Assembly: GCF_000344805.1 (NCBI RefSeq)
Contig: NC_020453.1
Coordinates: forward strand, 7,916,001 to 7,980,000
Direction: 5' to 3'
DNA: 64,000 nucleotides
From: Bradyrhizobium oligotrophicum S58
GTDB taxonomy: Bacteria; Pseudomonadota; Alphaproteobacteria; Rhizobiales; Xanthobacteraceae
A program made the position numbers and the translations under genes. Shown here one piece after another: positions 24,966 to 33,835 of the stretch (positions are counted from its first letter, which is position 1; the number at the start of each line of letters is the position of its first letter). Under the pieces are notes generated by a model. It had not been told where the DNA came from. It saw only the letters and a list, made by a program, of their open reading frames with translations, and did no database searches.

Positions 24966-25760
24966 TCAGTCGAAATACTCCGGTGCGTACGCAAGCGTGG
25001 CCGACTGCGCCGTGTCGTGGTTGAGCCACAGTTGGGCACGCTCTGCATTGACCGTCGCAACGAGTCGCTCCATCGACGCCAGCGTCAACTCGGCGCTTGC
25101 ATTCATTGTCGGGACGCAACGATGCGCCAGATTGTAGCTGTCATGCGCCGCATCGCCCGACAGCAGCACCGGCCCGGTGTTCGCGAGGCACACCAGCAGC
25201 GAGCAATGGCCCGGCGTGTGGCCGGGCGTCGAGATGACGCGCACGGAGCCGTCACCAAGCAGATCGACATCGCCCTCCATCAGTTCGACGCGCGCTTGAC
25301 GGAGACATTCGTAGAGCGACGGAGTGTAGCCGAAGGCGCCGTAGTCCTTGCCGAACATCGCCTCGTGCTCCCGGCGCTGGATGTACCAGGTCGCATCTCG
25401 GAACAGACTCGCGTTACCGATGTGATCGAAATGGGCGTGGGATAGCAGCACCGTCCCGACATCGGCCGGCGCAAGGCCAATCTCCGCAAGCTGAGCGGTG
25501 ATCGACTTTGCGACGATGCCCCTGATGTTGTGGGCGATGATCCGGCCTTCCGGCGCACCGGCCAGGATCTCGTCGATCCCGGTGTCCCACAACATCCATT
25601 CGCCCCTCCGCTGCAGCAGATAAGCGTTGCAACTCAACGTCACCGGCTCGCCATGCCATTTTCCCGGCGTGTAGACGGAACGGTCCGGCGCGATTGCCGT
25701 GCCGGCATCGAGCACGTACAGACGGTCGATTGTTGCGGGATCTCCGGCACTGGCGCTCAT
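24966..25760 (-). CDS. Metallo-beta-lactamase fold, N-acyl-homoserine-lactonase-like
   Basis: A protein of 264 residues. The metal site follows the AttM/AiiB/AiiA lactonase pattern: SHAHFDHIG (His108, His110, Asp112, His113), TPGHTPGHCS (His181 or 185), SGDAAHD (Asp203) and LNHD (His248). By family it opens the lactone ring of acyl-homoserine lactones, a quorum-quenching or signal-turnover activity; other lactones cannot be excluded. ATG at 25760 has CAGGAGA upstream. It follows an SDR gene by 25 bases on the same strand, and both are divergent from an AraC regulator. Confidence 0.8.
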   Translation of the reverse strand: MSASAGDPATIDRLYVLDAGTAIAPDRSVYTPGKWHGEPVTLSCNAYLLQRRGEWMLWDTGIDEILAGAPEGRIIAHNIRGIVAKSITAQLAEIGLAPADVGTVLLSHAHFDHIGNASLFRDATWYIQRREHEAMFGKDYGAFGYTPSLYECLRQARVELMEGDVDLLGDGSVRVISTPGHTPGHCSLLVCLANTGPVLLSGDAAHDSYNLAHRCVPTMNASAELTLASMERLVATVNAERAQLWLNHDTAQSATLAYAPEYFD

Positions 25761-25785
25761 GGCAATCTCCTGCCTGCGATTTCGA

Positions 25786-26541
25786 TCAGATCGCCTGGCC
25801 GCCGGAGACCTCGATCCGCTGCGCATTGACCCAGCGGTTGTCCTCCGACAGCAAGCTCGCAATCATCGGCCCGATATCGTCGGGCAGACCGACGCGGCCG
25901 AGCGCGGTCATGCCGGCGAACAGCCGGTTGATCTCGGGATTGTCCCGCACGGCGCCGCCGCCGAAGTCGGTTTCGATCGCCCCTGGCGCCACCGTGTTCA
26001 CCGCGATGCCGCGGCTGCCCAGCTCCTTGGCCAAGTAGATGGAGAGCACCTCCACCGCGCCTTTCGCTGCCGCGTAAGCGGCATACCCCGGAAACGAGAC
26101 CCGCGTCAGGCCTGACGACAGGTTGACGATGCGGCCGCCATCGGCGAGCAGCGGCTGCAGCGCCTGCGTCAGGAAATAGACGCCCTTGAAGTGAACATCG
26201 ACCAGCCGGTCGAACTGCGCCGCCGTCGTATCCGCGATCAGAGCATAGTCGCCATGGCCGGCATTGTTGACGAGGTGGTCGAAGGTGTCGCGCTGCCAGA
26301 TCCGGCGCAGCCCCGCGCGCAACGTCGCGGCAAACGCCGCAAAGGCGGCGACGTCGCCGGTGTCGAGCTGAAGGGCCAGCGCCTTGCGGCCCATCGCCTC
26401 GATCTCAGCGACGATGGCCTGCGCCTCCTCCGCCCGGCTCTGATACGTGATGATGAGGTCACCGCCGCGCCGTGCGATGTGACGGGCGGTGCTGCGGCCG
26501 AGCCCACGGCTGGCGCCGGTGACGAGGGTGATCTTGGTCAT
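25786..26541 (-). CDS. SDR family oxidoreductase
   Basis: A 251-residue short-chain dehydrogenase. TGASRGLG (9-16), NNAG, VNLSSG, YAAYAAAKGA (Tyr-x3-Lys) and VNTVAPGAIETDF are all present. A strong GGAGG precedes the ATG at 26541. It is likely co-transcribed with the lactonase-like gene and read away from the AraC regulator, which probably controls both. Substrate unknown. Confidence 0.87.
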   Translation of the reverse strand: MTKITLVTGASRGLGRSTARHIARRGGDLIITYQSRAEEAQAIVAEIEAMGRKALALQLDTGDVAAFAAFAATLRAGLRRIWQRDTFDHLVNNAGHGDYALIADTTAAQFDRLVDVHFKGVYFLTQALQPLLADGGRIVNLSSGLTRVSFPGYAAYAAAKGAVEVLSIYLAKELGSRGIAVNTVAPGAIETDFGGGAVRDNPEINRLFAGMTALGRVGLPDDIGPMIASLLSEDNRWVNAQRIEVSGGQAI

Positions 26542-26676
26542 GGTGGTCCTCCGGTCGGGTTTGACCAGGCCGATATTGGAGACCGGGCGCCGGCGGAGTT
26601 GCCGGAACCGCGCCGTTCCTTGCCTGATCCTCCAAAACCGGGTGTGCGCAAGCCGAGAGCAGGCTAAGTTGCGCCC

Positions 26677-27567
26677 ATGACCAGCCTGCTCAATGCCGTC
26701 AGCCGCCATGCCGCTGTCCACGCCGATGCAGCCGGCATCGCCACGACCCCGATCCCCGGATTGAGCGCAGTGCGCGCGACCACGCCGAGCGAGCTCGTCT
26801 ATGCGATCTCTCGGCCACTGGTGTGCCTTGTCGTGCAGGGCAGTAAGACGGTCACGATGGGGGCGCGGAGTTTTGCGTTTTCCGCACGTGATTCGCTGAT
26901 CATCACCGCCGACGTGCCGACCGTCAGCCAGATCACGCGCGCGAGCCGCGCGGCTCCCTATCTGTCGCTGGTGCTGGAGCTGGATCCCGCGCTGATCGCG
27001 GAGCTGATCACGCAGATGGATGGCACGATGGCGGCGGACGGTTTCGCCGTCCGGGTCGAGCCGACCGACGCGGAGGCGACTGACGCCGCGCTCCGGCTGA
27101 TGCACTTGCTCGATCGTCCCGCCGCGGTACCCGTGCTACAGGCGCAACTCGTGCGCGAAATGCATTATTGGCTGCTCGCCGGCCGGCATGGCGCGGCGAT
27201 CCGCCGGCTCGGCGGACCTGACAGCCACGCCCAACGCATCGCCCGCGCAGTGGCGCTGCTGCGCGCCGAGTTCGCTCAGGCCCTGCCGGTCGAGCGGCTC
27301 GCGGCTGTTGCCGGCATGAGCCTGTCCTCCTTCCATCAGCACTTCCGCAGGCAGACCTCGCTCTCGCCGCTGCAATTCCACAAGCAGCTGCGGCTGATCG
27401 AGGCGCGGCGGCTGATGCTGGCCGAAGGCATGACCGCGAGCAGTGCGGCGTTTGCCGTGGGGTACGAAAGCGTGCCGCAGTTCACGCGCGAATACGGGCG
27501 CCTGTTCGGCCGTCCACCGGTGCGAGACATCAAGGCGGCACGGGCCAAAGTGGAAGCTGTTGCGTGA
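26677..27567 (+). CDS. AraC family transcriptional regulator
   Basis: A protein of 296 residues. The N-terminal part (LVYAISRPLVCLVVQGSKTVTMG and SLIITADVPTVSQITRASRAAPYLSLVLELDP) matches the AraC_N ligand domain. The C-terminal two helix-turn-helix units (LAAVAGMSLSSFHQHFRRQTSLSPLQFHKQLRLIEAR and ASSAAFAVGYESVPQFTREYGRLFGRPP) match the family consensus. It is divergent from the SDR/lactonase pair across 135 bases. No clear dyad operator was seen in the gap. Confidence 0.88.
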   Translation: MTSLLNAVSRHAAVHADAAGIATTPIPGLSAVRATTPSELVYAISRPLVCLVVQGSKTVTMGARSFAFSARDSLIITADVPTVSQITRASRAAPYLSLVLELDPALIAELITQMDGTMAADGFAVRVEPTDAEATDAALRLMHLLDRPAAVPVLQAQLVREMHYWLLAGRHGAAIRRLGGPDSHAQRIARAVALLRAEFAQALPVERLAAVAGMSLSSFHQHFRRQTSLSPLQFHKQLRLIEARRLMLAEGMTASSAAFAVGYESVPQFTREYGRLFGRPPVRDIKAARAKVEAVA

Positions 27568-27638
27568 GCAGCGCGCGAGAGCCGTGACGAAGGACCTTTC
27601 CAGCCACGACAGCGCCGCTCGGACTGGGTCCAAACAAA

Positions 27639-27665
27639 AAGCCCGACCTCTCGGCCGGGCTTTCT
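27639..27665. terminator. Bidirectional terminator between araC-type gene and carD
   Basis: A 10-bp stem AAGCCCGACC / GGCCGGGCTT with one A/C mismatch and TCTC loop. T-rich on both sides (TTTCTT rightward, TTTTTGTTT leftward), as expected between convergent genes. Confidence 0.88.
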
Positions 27666-27699
27666 TAAGCAACTAATTGGAAAACGCGCTAATGGTCGA

Positions 27700-28692
27700 T
27701 CAGGCGGCTTCATCCGCCACGGCGGTATCGTCGCCGTCGATGTCATCGCCTTCGGCCTCGGCATCACCCTCGGCGACCGCATCGGCTTCGGTCTTGGCAC
27801 CACGGCGCGGGCTCTTGGCGAGCTGCGTCTCGATCTCCTTGACGGCCTCGGTCTCGGTCGAGTGCTGCACGACGGCGATCTCGCGCGACAGACGGTCGAG
27901 CGCCGCTTCATAGAGCTGGCGTTCGCTGTAGGACTGCTCCGGCTGCGACTCCGAACGATAGAGATCGCGCACGACCTCGGCGATCGCAACGATGTCGCCC
28001 GAATTGATCTTCGCTTCGTATTCCTGGGCGCGGCGCGACCACATCGTGCGCTTGACGCGGGCGCGGCCCTTCAAGGTCTCCAGCGCCTTCTTCACCAGCG
28101 TCGGGTCGGACAGCTTGCGCATGCCGACATTGGCGACCTTGGCGGTCGGCACGCGCAGCGTCATCTTGTCCTTGATGAAATTGATGACGAACAGCTCGAG
28201 CTTGGCGCCCGCGATCTCCTGCTCCTCGATGGCCAGGATCTGGCCGACGCCGTGAGCCGGATAGACGACGAATTCGTTGGTCTTGAAGCCCTGGCGCTGG
28301 GTCGGCAGCTTCTTCTCCTCGACGCGCGGCGCGGCCGCAACGGGAGCAGCCGGCTTGGCGGCGACGGCGGGCTTGGCCACAGGGGCAGCAGCCGCAGGAA
28401 CGGCGGTCTTGGTGGCAGCCTTCGGCGCAGCGGCGGCCTTGGCGGGCGCGGGCTTCGCAACAGAGTCCTTTGCAAGAGTGGTTTTAGCGGCGGATGCTTT
28501 CGCGGCAGTCTTGGCAGTCTTTTCAGGCATTGCGCTTCTTTTGTTCTTGGTGGACTTGGCAGCCGAGGCCTTCGCGGCAGCCCGAATCTCCTTTACAGGA
28601 GTACGGGCACGGCCCTTGGAAACGCTGCGGCTCGCCGCGGCGGCTTTTTTTGTACTCTTGGAAGCACTCTTTTTACGCGTTTTCTGTGACAC
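27700..28692 (-). CDS. carD: CarD family transcriptional regulator with basic Lys/Ala-rich N-terminal extension
   Basis: The CarD core (GFKTNEFVVYPAHGVGQILAIEEQEIAG...NFIKDKMTLRVPTAKVANVGMRKL), the RNA polymerase-interacting domain, is followed by the helical DNA-binding part (SRRAQEYEAKINSGDIVAIAEVVRDLYR) and an acidic tail. An N-terminal region of about 150 residues is rich in Lys, Ala, Ser and Pro, like histone H1 or a phase-separating linker. The start is unsure. ATG at 28530 is inside this basic region; the same composition runs unbroken upstream to a GTG at 28692, so I chose the longer form (330 residues). CarD stabilises open promoter complexes, mainly at rRNA and growth genes. Read from a promoter with a palindrome at 28786. 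Confidence 0.83.
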   Translation of the reverse strand: MSQKTRKKSASKSTKKAAAASRSVSKGRARTPVKEIRAAAKASAAKSTKNKRSAMPEKTAKTAAKASAAKTTLAKDSVAKPAPAKAAAAPKAATKTAVPAAAAPVAKPAVAAKPAAPVAAAPRVEEKKLPTQRQGFKTNEFVVYPAHGVGQILAIEEQEIAGAKLELFVINFIKDKMTLRVPTAKVANVGMRKLSDPTLVKKALETLKGRARVKRTMWSRRAQEYEAKINSGDIVAIAEVVRDLYRSESQPEQSYSERQLYEAALDRLSREIAVVQHSTETEAVKEIETQLAKSPRRGAKTEADAVAEGDAEAEGDDIDGDDTAVADEAA

Positions 28693-28785
28693 AGCCTGCG
28701 CGCGGAACTGCCACGCCCCTGTTTGATGTTGCGGGAACCTAAAAGGGCGGCCAAAAATATACGCATGGCCGGGTTCGGCTCTGAG

Positions 28786-28807
28786 AATGTGCCATATATA
28801 GCACATT
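28786..28807 (-). promoter_or_regulatory. Palindrome overlapping the -10 box of carD
   Basis: Arms AATGTGC and GCACATT match perfectly around an 8-base centre (TATATATG). The centre contains the predicted -10 TATATA (28795-28800), so a bound protein would block the promoter. Confidence 0.7.
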
Positions 28808-28822
28808 TCCCGCAAAAATCAA
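28795..28822 (-). promoter_or_regulatory. Sigma70-like promoter of carD
   Basis: -35 TTGATT (28817-28822), 16-base spacer, -10 TATATA (28795-28800), with the start of transcription expected near 28788. Distance to the GTG at 28692 gives about 95 bases of leader. Confidence 0.65.
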
Positions 28823-29027
28823 TGATTTAGAGGCCGCAGGGGCGGTATTGTGACGGATCCGCGAAGTTAGGGTTAAGTCAACCGTGCCGGATTAGAACAC
28901 TCATGCAGCGCTTCCCGCCCGCTGCAACACCTGCTCTAGGCCCTTGTTTCCGCGTAACGATTTCCGATGGGCCGAGACACACCGCAGATGACCGGCGCTG
29001 GTCCAGCGCCGGTACCGAGGTGACCCG

Positions 29028-29366
29028 TCAGTCTCCTGCACCAGGCTTCGACGAAAAATATTTCTCGAATTTTCCGTCCTCGCCGTCGTGCTCCTTGGCA
29101 TCCGCCGGCGAATCCTTCTTCTGGGTGATGTTCGGCCACGACTTGGCATATTCGGCATTGACGCCCAGCCACTTCTCCAGCCCCGGCTCGGTATCCGGCT
29201 TGATCGCGTCGGCCGGGCATTCCGGTTCGCACACGCCGCAATCGATGCATTCGTCCGGATGGATCACCAGCATGTTGTCGCCCTCGTAGAAGCAGTCTAC
29301 CGGGCAGACCTCAACGCAATCGGTGTATTTGCATTTGATACAGTTTTCGGTGACGACGTAAGTCAT
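29028..29366 (-). CDS. fdxA: 7Fe ferredoxin FdxA
   Basis: A ferredoxin of 112 residues. The N-terminal cluster region is [29 protein letters not shown] (3Fe-4S plus 4Fe-4S ligands) and the second cluster motif is [12 protein letters not shown]. This is the FdxA family of Alphaproteobacteria, a cytoplasmic electron carrier. ATG at 29366 follows GGAG. It lies between carD and the S4/helicase genes, a conserved order in this group. Confidence 0.93.
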   Translation of the reverse strand: MTYVVTENCIKCKYTDCVEVCPVDCFYEGDNMLVIHPDECIDCGVCEPECPADAIKPDTEPGLEKWLGVNAEYAKSWPNITQKKDSPADAKEHDGEDGKFEKYFSSKPGAGD

Positions 29367-29479
29367 CCAGGGCTCCGGAACGGATCGACAAATCGGCTGG
29401 CCTGCACTAGCGCAGGACGTGTTGTGCCGCAAGTGAAGCGCGGCGAAGAACTGAATTGGAATTGCGCCGGCGCAACCGA

Positions 29480-29797
29480 TCAGGATCGTCCGCCACCGTC
29501 GAGATCGTCGTACAGGCCGAGCACCGAGGTTGCATCGCCGCGGCGTTCGGCGAAGCCGGTCACCTTGAGCACGCGCACGCGGCGATCGAGCGCGACCGTC
29601 AGCACATCACCGGTCTTCACGCCATGACCGGGAGAGGTCTCGCGCACACCGTTGACCCGGACATGGCCCGATGACACCAGAGCCGCGGCGCTGGTCCGCG
29701 CCTTCACCAGCCGCGCATGCCACAGCCATTTGTCGAGGCGCTGGCGCTCCGACGGGGTGTCGGACGTCGGCGTTGTCCTTCCGACCGCTCTTGCCAA
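29480..29797 (-). CDS. RNA-binding S4 domain protein (Hsp15-like)
   Basis: A protein of 105 residues. After a short leader, [51 protein letters not shown] is a full S4 RNA-binding domain, as in Hsp15/HslR, which acts on stalled large ribosomal subunits. The start is a TTG at 29797 with AGGA five bases upstream. It is 13 bases downstream of the helicase stop, so the two are surely co-transcribed. Confidence 0.85.
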   Translation of the reverse strand: MARAVGRTTPTSDTPSERQRLDKWLWHARLVKARTSAAALVSSGHVRVNGVRETSPGHGVKTGDVLTVALDRRVRVLKVTGFAERRGDATSVLGLYDDLDGGGRS

Positions 29798-29810
29798 CCG
29801 ATCCTGCCGC

Positions 29811-32800
29811 TCAATCCTTGCGGTTGTTCGCCGCGAGCTGCTCCTTCAGCGCGGCAAGCTTGGCGAACGGCGAGTTGGGATCGACCGGACGGTCACGATC
29901 CCGGCCACCGCCACCGCTCGAAGCATAGGGCCGCAGGGCCGGGCCACTGTCGCGCTTATCGCGGCCGCCCTTGCCGAAGTCACGGCCGCCACGTCCCTCG
30001 CGATCGCCGCCGAACTTACCGCCCTTGTTGCGGTCGCGGTTCTGCTCGCGCCCCTTGGCATCGTGATCGCGGCGCGGCCCCCGATCCTCGCGCGCCGGCG
30101 CCGCGGCGCCTTCGGCTGGAGCAGCCCCAGCCTCCGGCGGACCCTTGCGGAAGTCCTTGCCGAACTCCTTCATCCGGTCGCGTCGGCCATGGCCGCGATG
30201 ATGGCGTTCGCGCGCCTCGCCGCCTTCGGCCGGAGTCGCCCCCGCAGGCGCCTGCCCGCCAGCAGCGGCCTGCCCGCGATCATGCTGCGGGCGGTTGTGC
30301 CGGCCGCGCTGATGATGGTCATGGCGCGGCCTGCGCTCCTCGGAGCGCCCACCCGGCCGCCAGACCTCGACCAGAACCGGTTCCGCGGCAGCGGCGGCCT
30401 CAGCCTCTGCTGGAGCAGATTCAGGGGCAGCCGCCTCGGAGGCAGCAGGCGCGGCGTCCGCGCTGGCAATCTCGGCCGGAGCAGCCTCGGCGGATTCCGT
30501 CTGCGCCGCCTCCGCAGGAGCAACGATCTCCGCCTCGGCGACACCGCCCTCGGCGGCCGTCTCCGCCGCGGGCGCTTGATCCGGCGCATTCGGCGTGACG
30601 AAATCAACGGTCGGCAGCGACGCCAGTGCAGACACTGGCGCGGCCGGCTCGTCGGCGGCAGCTTCGGGCGTAGCGACGACCTGCTCGGTCACCGGAGCAA
30701 CCGCAGCCTCGGCGACCGTCGGAACCTGTTCATCGGCCGACTCAGCGGCGACCACCACGACGTCTTCGCTCGGCGCAGCCTGGGCTTCAGCAGGTTCGGC
30801 CGGAGCGGCGCCGGGAGCAGCGGCCTCGGCGGGCTTCTCGGCCGCTGTCTCAGGCGCCTTTTCAGTTGCCTTTTCAGTTGCCTTGGGCGGCAGCGGCGGC
30901 CGCTTCTCCATGCGATAGCCGAGCGCGCGCAGGATCGAGGCGAAATCCTCCCCGGCAGAGCCGGTGAGCGAGGTCATCGCCTGCGTCACCACGAAGCCAC
31001 GGCCGTCGAAAGCGCCTGCCGGCTTCTCACCCTGCGCATTTTCGCGCCAGGCCAGAGCAGGACGAATCAGGTCGGCGAGGCGTTCCAGAATATCGACGCG
31101 GACGGCGCGCTCGCCGGCCTGCTTGTAGCCGAGCACCCGGTAGGCATCGCGCGGCAGCGCCTTGTCGACGGGGAAAGACGTGCGCCCCGAGCTTGCCAGG
31201 TGCTGCGCGCCGGTCAGCGCCGACATGTCGACATTGCCCTGCTTCTCGGCCCACAGCAGCGCTGCCAGCGCCCGCCCGGCCGGCTTGAGCAGCGCCGGGA
31301 CGTAGATGTGATAGGCGCCGAAACGGACACCATATTTACGCAGCACCGCGCGCGAAGGCTGGTCGAGGTCCTTCATCTCGCCGGCGATCTTGGCGCGCTC
31401 AATGACGCCGAGCGCCTCTACCAGCTGGAAGGCGATGCCGCGTGCGATGCCCGTGATGTCCTCGGCCTTGGACAATTCGAACAGCGGGCCGAGCAGCTTC
31501 TCGATATGCGTCTTCAGCCACAGATCGAGCCGCGCCTGCACCTTGTCGCGTGCCGCGCCGGTGAGCCGCTCGTCCGCAATGATCCGCAGCCGCGGATGCA
31601 GCGCGTCGTCGGCCGCGACCAGCTTGGCGACCGCGTCACCGGTCCAGCGGACGGTGCCGTCGGCTGTGAGCACGATGTGCTCGTCGGGCGCGTTGGAGAG
31701 CTTCTCGGCGCGCGTCTCGATCTCGCCGGCCAGCGCCTTCTGGGCAGCAGCCTGCAAGGCCTTGGCCTCCGAGCCGGCTTCGGCGGCGTCGGGCGCAAAG
31801 GTGAAGCCATCCAGGCGGCCGATCGCGTGCCCTTCAACGATCACTTCGCCGGTCTTGCCGATTTCCGTATTCAAAACACTGTTCTCCCGCAGGCGCCGCA
31901 TCAATACACTGGTACGACGATCAACGAAACGCTCCGTGAGCCGTTCATGAAGGGCGTCTGACAATTTATTTTCGAGTTCGCGGGTAATCCCCTGCCAATG
32001 GTCGGGATCACCAAGCCAATCCGGCCGGTTGGCAACGAAAGTCCAGGTACGAATCTGTGCAATCCGCCCCGACAGCGTATCGATGTCGCCGTCGACGCGG
32101 TCGGCCTGATCAACCTGGGCAGCATACCAGGCGTCCGGAATCCGTCCCTTCTGCATCAGGAAACCGAACACGGTGGTCACCAGCTCGGAATGCGCGGCCG
32201 GCGAAAGCCTGCGATAGTCAGGGATCTGGCAGGTTTCCCATAGACGCTCGACAGCCGCAGCGCCATGCGCCATGTCGCGCACCTCGGCGTCGCGGACGGC
32301 GTGATCGAGCACGCGCAAATCTTCCGTGGTCGGCGCACGCGTCAGCGCCTCGTGCCCGGGCGCCAGTGCCAGCGACACCTGGAGGGCGCTCAGAGACGAG
32401 AAATCCAGCTTCGAGTTGCGCCATTGCAAAACCTTCACACTGTCGAAGGCGTGGCTCTGCAGCGCATTGACGAGCTCGGGCTCGAACGGCGCACAACGCC
32501 CGGTAGTGCCGAAGGTGCCGTTACGCGTTGCGCGCCCGGCGCGGCCGGCGATCTGGGCGAATTCGGACGGGGTCAGGCGCCGGAACTGATAGCCGTCATA
32601 CTTTCGGTCCGAGGCAAAGGCGACGTGGTCGACATCGAGATTGAGCCCCATGCCGATGGCGTCGGTGGCGACGAGATAGTCGACATCACCGTTCTGGAAC
32701 ATCGCCACCTGCGCGTTGCGGGTGCGTGGCGACAGCGAGCCGAGCACGACAGCGGCGCCGCCATGCTGGCGGCGGATCAGCTCGGCGATCGCATAGACTT

Positions 32801-33374
32801 CGTCGGCGGAGAACGCGACGATCGCGGTCCGGCGCGGCTGCCGCGTGATCTTGCGATCGCCGGCGAATTCGAGCTGCGACAATCGCGGCCGCGTCACCAT
32901 CGAGGCGCCCGGCAACAGCCGCTCGATCATGGGCCGCATCGTCGCTGCACCTAACAGCAGCGTCTCGTCGCGGCCACGACGGTTGAGGATGCGATCGGTG
33001 AAGACGTGGCCGCGCTCGAGATCGGAGGCGATCTGGATCTCGTCGACGGCGAGGAACGACACGTCGAGATCCCTCGGCATAGCCTCGACGGTCGACACCC
33101 AATAACGCGGGTTCTTCGGCTTGATCTTCTCTTCGCCGGTGATCAGCGCCACGGCCTCGCTGCCGACCCGATCGGCGATCTTGTTGTAGACCTCGCGCGC
33201 GAGCAGCCGCAGCGGCAGGCCGATGATGCCGGAGGAATGCGCGAGCATGCGCTCGATCGCCAGATGCGTCTTGCCGGTGTTGGTCGGGCCGAGCACGGCA
33301 GTGACGCCGTTTCCAGCAACGCGATCGGGCGTACGCTCGAAAGGCGAGGCAGCCGAAGAAGACGAAAAAGCCAT
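29811..33374 (-). CDS. SUV3-type helicase with long disordered C-terminal tail
   Basis: A protein of 1187 residues. Walker A is GPTNTGKT (29-36) and the B box is DEIQ (111-114) rather than DEAD/DExH, typical of the SUV3/MgpS-like superfamily-2 RNA helicases. Later motifs include VLGSLSPRTRNAQVAMFQNG, VATDAIGMGLNLDVDHVAFA and QIAGRAGRATRNG. From about residue 825 the sequence is an Ala/Glu/Pro-rich low-complexity stretch, then an Arg/Gly/His/Lys-rich tail with RG repeats (GKFGGDREGRGGRDFGKGG), likely RNA-binding. Helicase and S4 protein suggest RNA or ribosome surveillance. No ribosome-binding site is seen before the ATG. Confidence 0.88.
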   Translation of the reverse strand: MAFSSSSAASPFERTPDRVAGNGVTAVLGPTNTGKTHLAIERMLAHSSGIIGLPLRLLAREVYNKIADRVGSEAVALITGEEKIKPKNPRYWVSTVEAMPRDLDVSFLAVDEIQIASDLERGHVFTDRILNRRGRDETLLLGAATMRPMIERLLPGASMVTRPRLSQLEFAGDRKITRQPRRTAIVAFSADEVYAIAELIRRQHGGAAVVLGSLSPRTRNAQVAMFQNGDVDYLVATDAIGMGLNLDVDHVAFASDRKYDGYQFRRLTPSEFAQIAGRAGRATRNGTFGTTGRCAPFEPELVNALQSHAFDSVKVLQWRNSKLDFSSLSALQVSLALAPGHEALTRAPTTEDLRVLDHAVRDAEVRDMAHGAAAVERLWETCQIPDYRRLSPAAHSELVTTVFGFLMQKGRIPDAWYAAQVDQADRVDGDIDTLSGRIAQIRTWTFVANRPDWLGDPDHWQGITRELENKLSDALHERLTERFVDRRTSVLMRRLRENSVLNTEIGKTGEVIVEGHAIGRLDGFTFAPDAAEAGSEAKALQAAAQKALAGEIETRAEKLSNAPDEHIVLTADGTVRWTGDAVAKLVAADDALHPRLRIIADERLTGAARDKVQARLDLWLKTHIEKLLGPLFELSKAEDITGIARGIAFQLVEALGVIERAKIAGEMKDLDQPSRAVLRKYGVRFGAYHIYVPALLKPAGRALAALLWAEKQGNVDMSALTGAQHLASSGRTSFPVDKALPRDAYRVLGYKQAGERAVRVDILERLADLIRPALAWRENAQGEKPAGAFDGRGFVVTQAMTSLTGSAGEDFASILRALGYRMEKRPPLPPKATEKATEKAPETAAEKPAEAAAPGAAPAEPAEAQAAPSEDVVVVAAESADEQVPTVAEAAVAPVTEQVVATPEAAADEPAAPVSALASLPTVDFVTPNAPDQAPAAETAAEGGVAEAEIVAPAEAAQTESAEAAPAEIASADAAPAASEAAAPESAPAEAEAAAAAEPVLVEVWRPGGRSEERRPRHDHHQRGRHNRPQHDRGQAAAGGQAPAGATPAEGGEARERHHRGHGRRDRMKEFGKDFRKGPPEAGAAPAEGAAAPAREDRGPRRDHDAKGREQNRDRNKGGKFGGDREGRGGRDFGKGGRDKRDSGPALRPYASSGGGGRDRDRPVDPNSPFAKLAALKEQLAANNRKD

Positions 33375-33835
33375 TCGTTAAATTTGGGTCTCGAAGCCGG
33401 CGTTGCAGGCGCGCGGGTCAGGCGCGATGGATGCTGGATTTGTCGTGTTTCTGAGAGGCTGCGATCCTCACCCCTGTCTCACATTGCTACGCATATAGGG
33501 ACGCAGCTTAAGCTTCGGAACGCCTTGGGAACGAATCGCGAAGGAATCGCTGACTCCTGCGGCTTTCCGGCTTCGTTCACCGCAACATCTCGCGCCCTGC
33601 GTTTGGTACTCCACTAGATCAAGCTTTTTGCTGATCCACAAGCAACGCTTTCGCCATGGAACCGACACACCTTTCCCTGAGGTCCGAGTCGAATCAGAAT
33701 CAGGGAAGAGTCAAACGGATTCGTGAGAGCACGGACGGCATAGCAGCGCGTGCCGTGACACCAACATTTCGGACCGCGGGGCGCGAATCCGGGACGACGA
33801 GCATGGGACACACAGGAAAGCGGTCGTGCGCACCG
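33375..33835. other. Intergenic region between helicase and DUF3108 genes
   Basis: 461 bases. No convincing gene. A TATATG (minus strand, around 33495) with TTCCGA 17 bases upstream could be the helicase promoter. The DUF3108 stop is at 33836. No hairpin terminator was clearly seen. Confidence 0.35.

Noticed and set aside
29652..31961. A 769-codon plus-strand frame opposite the helicase tail
   Set aside because: Arises from the low-complexity GC-rich tail of the helicase on the other strand; no recognisable domain.
33614..33811. A small minus-strand gene between helicase and DUF3108
   Set aside because: No ribosome-binding site, and the sequence (Arg/Cys-rich) looks like non-coding DNA.
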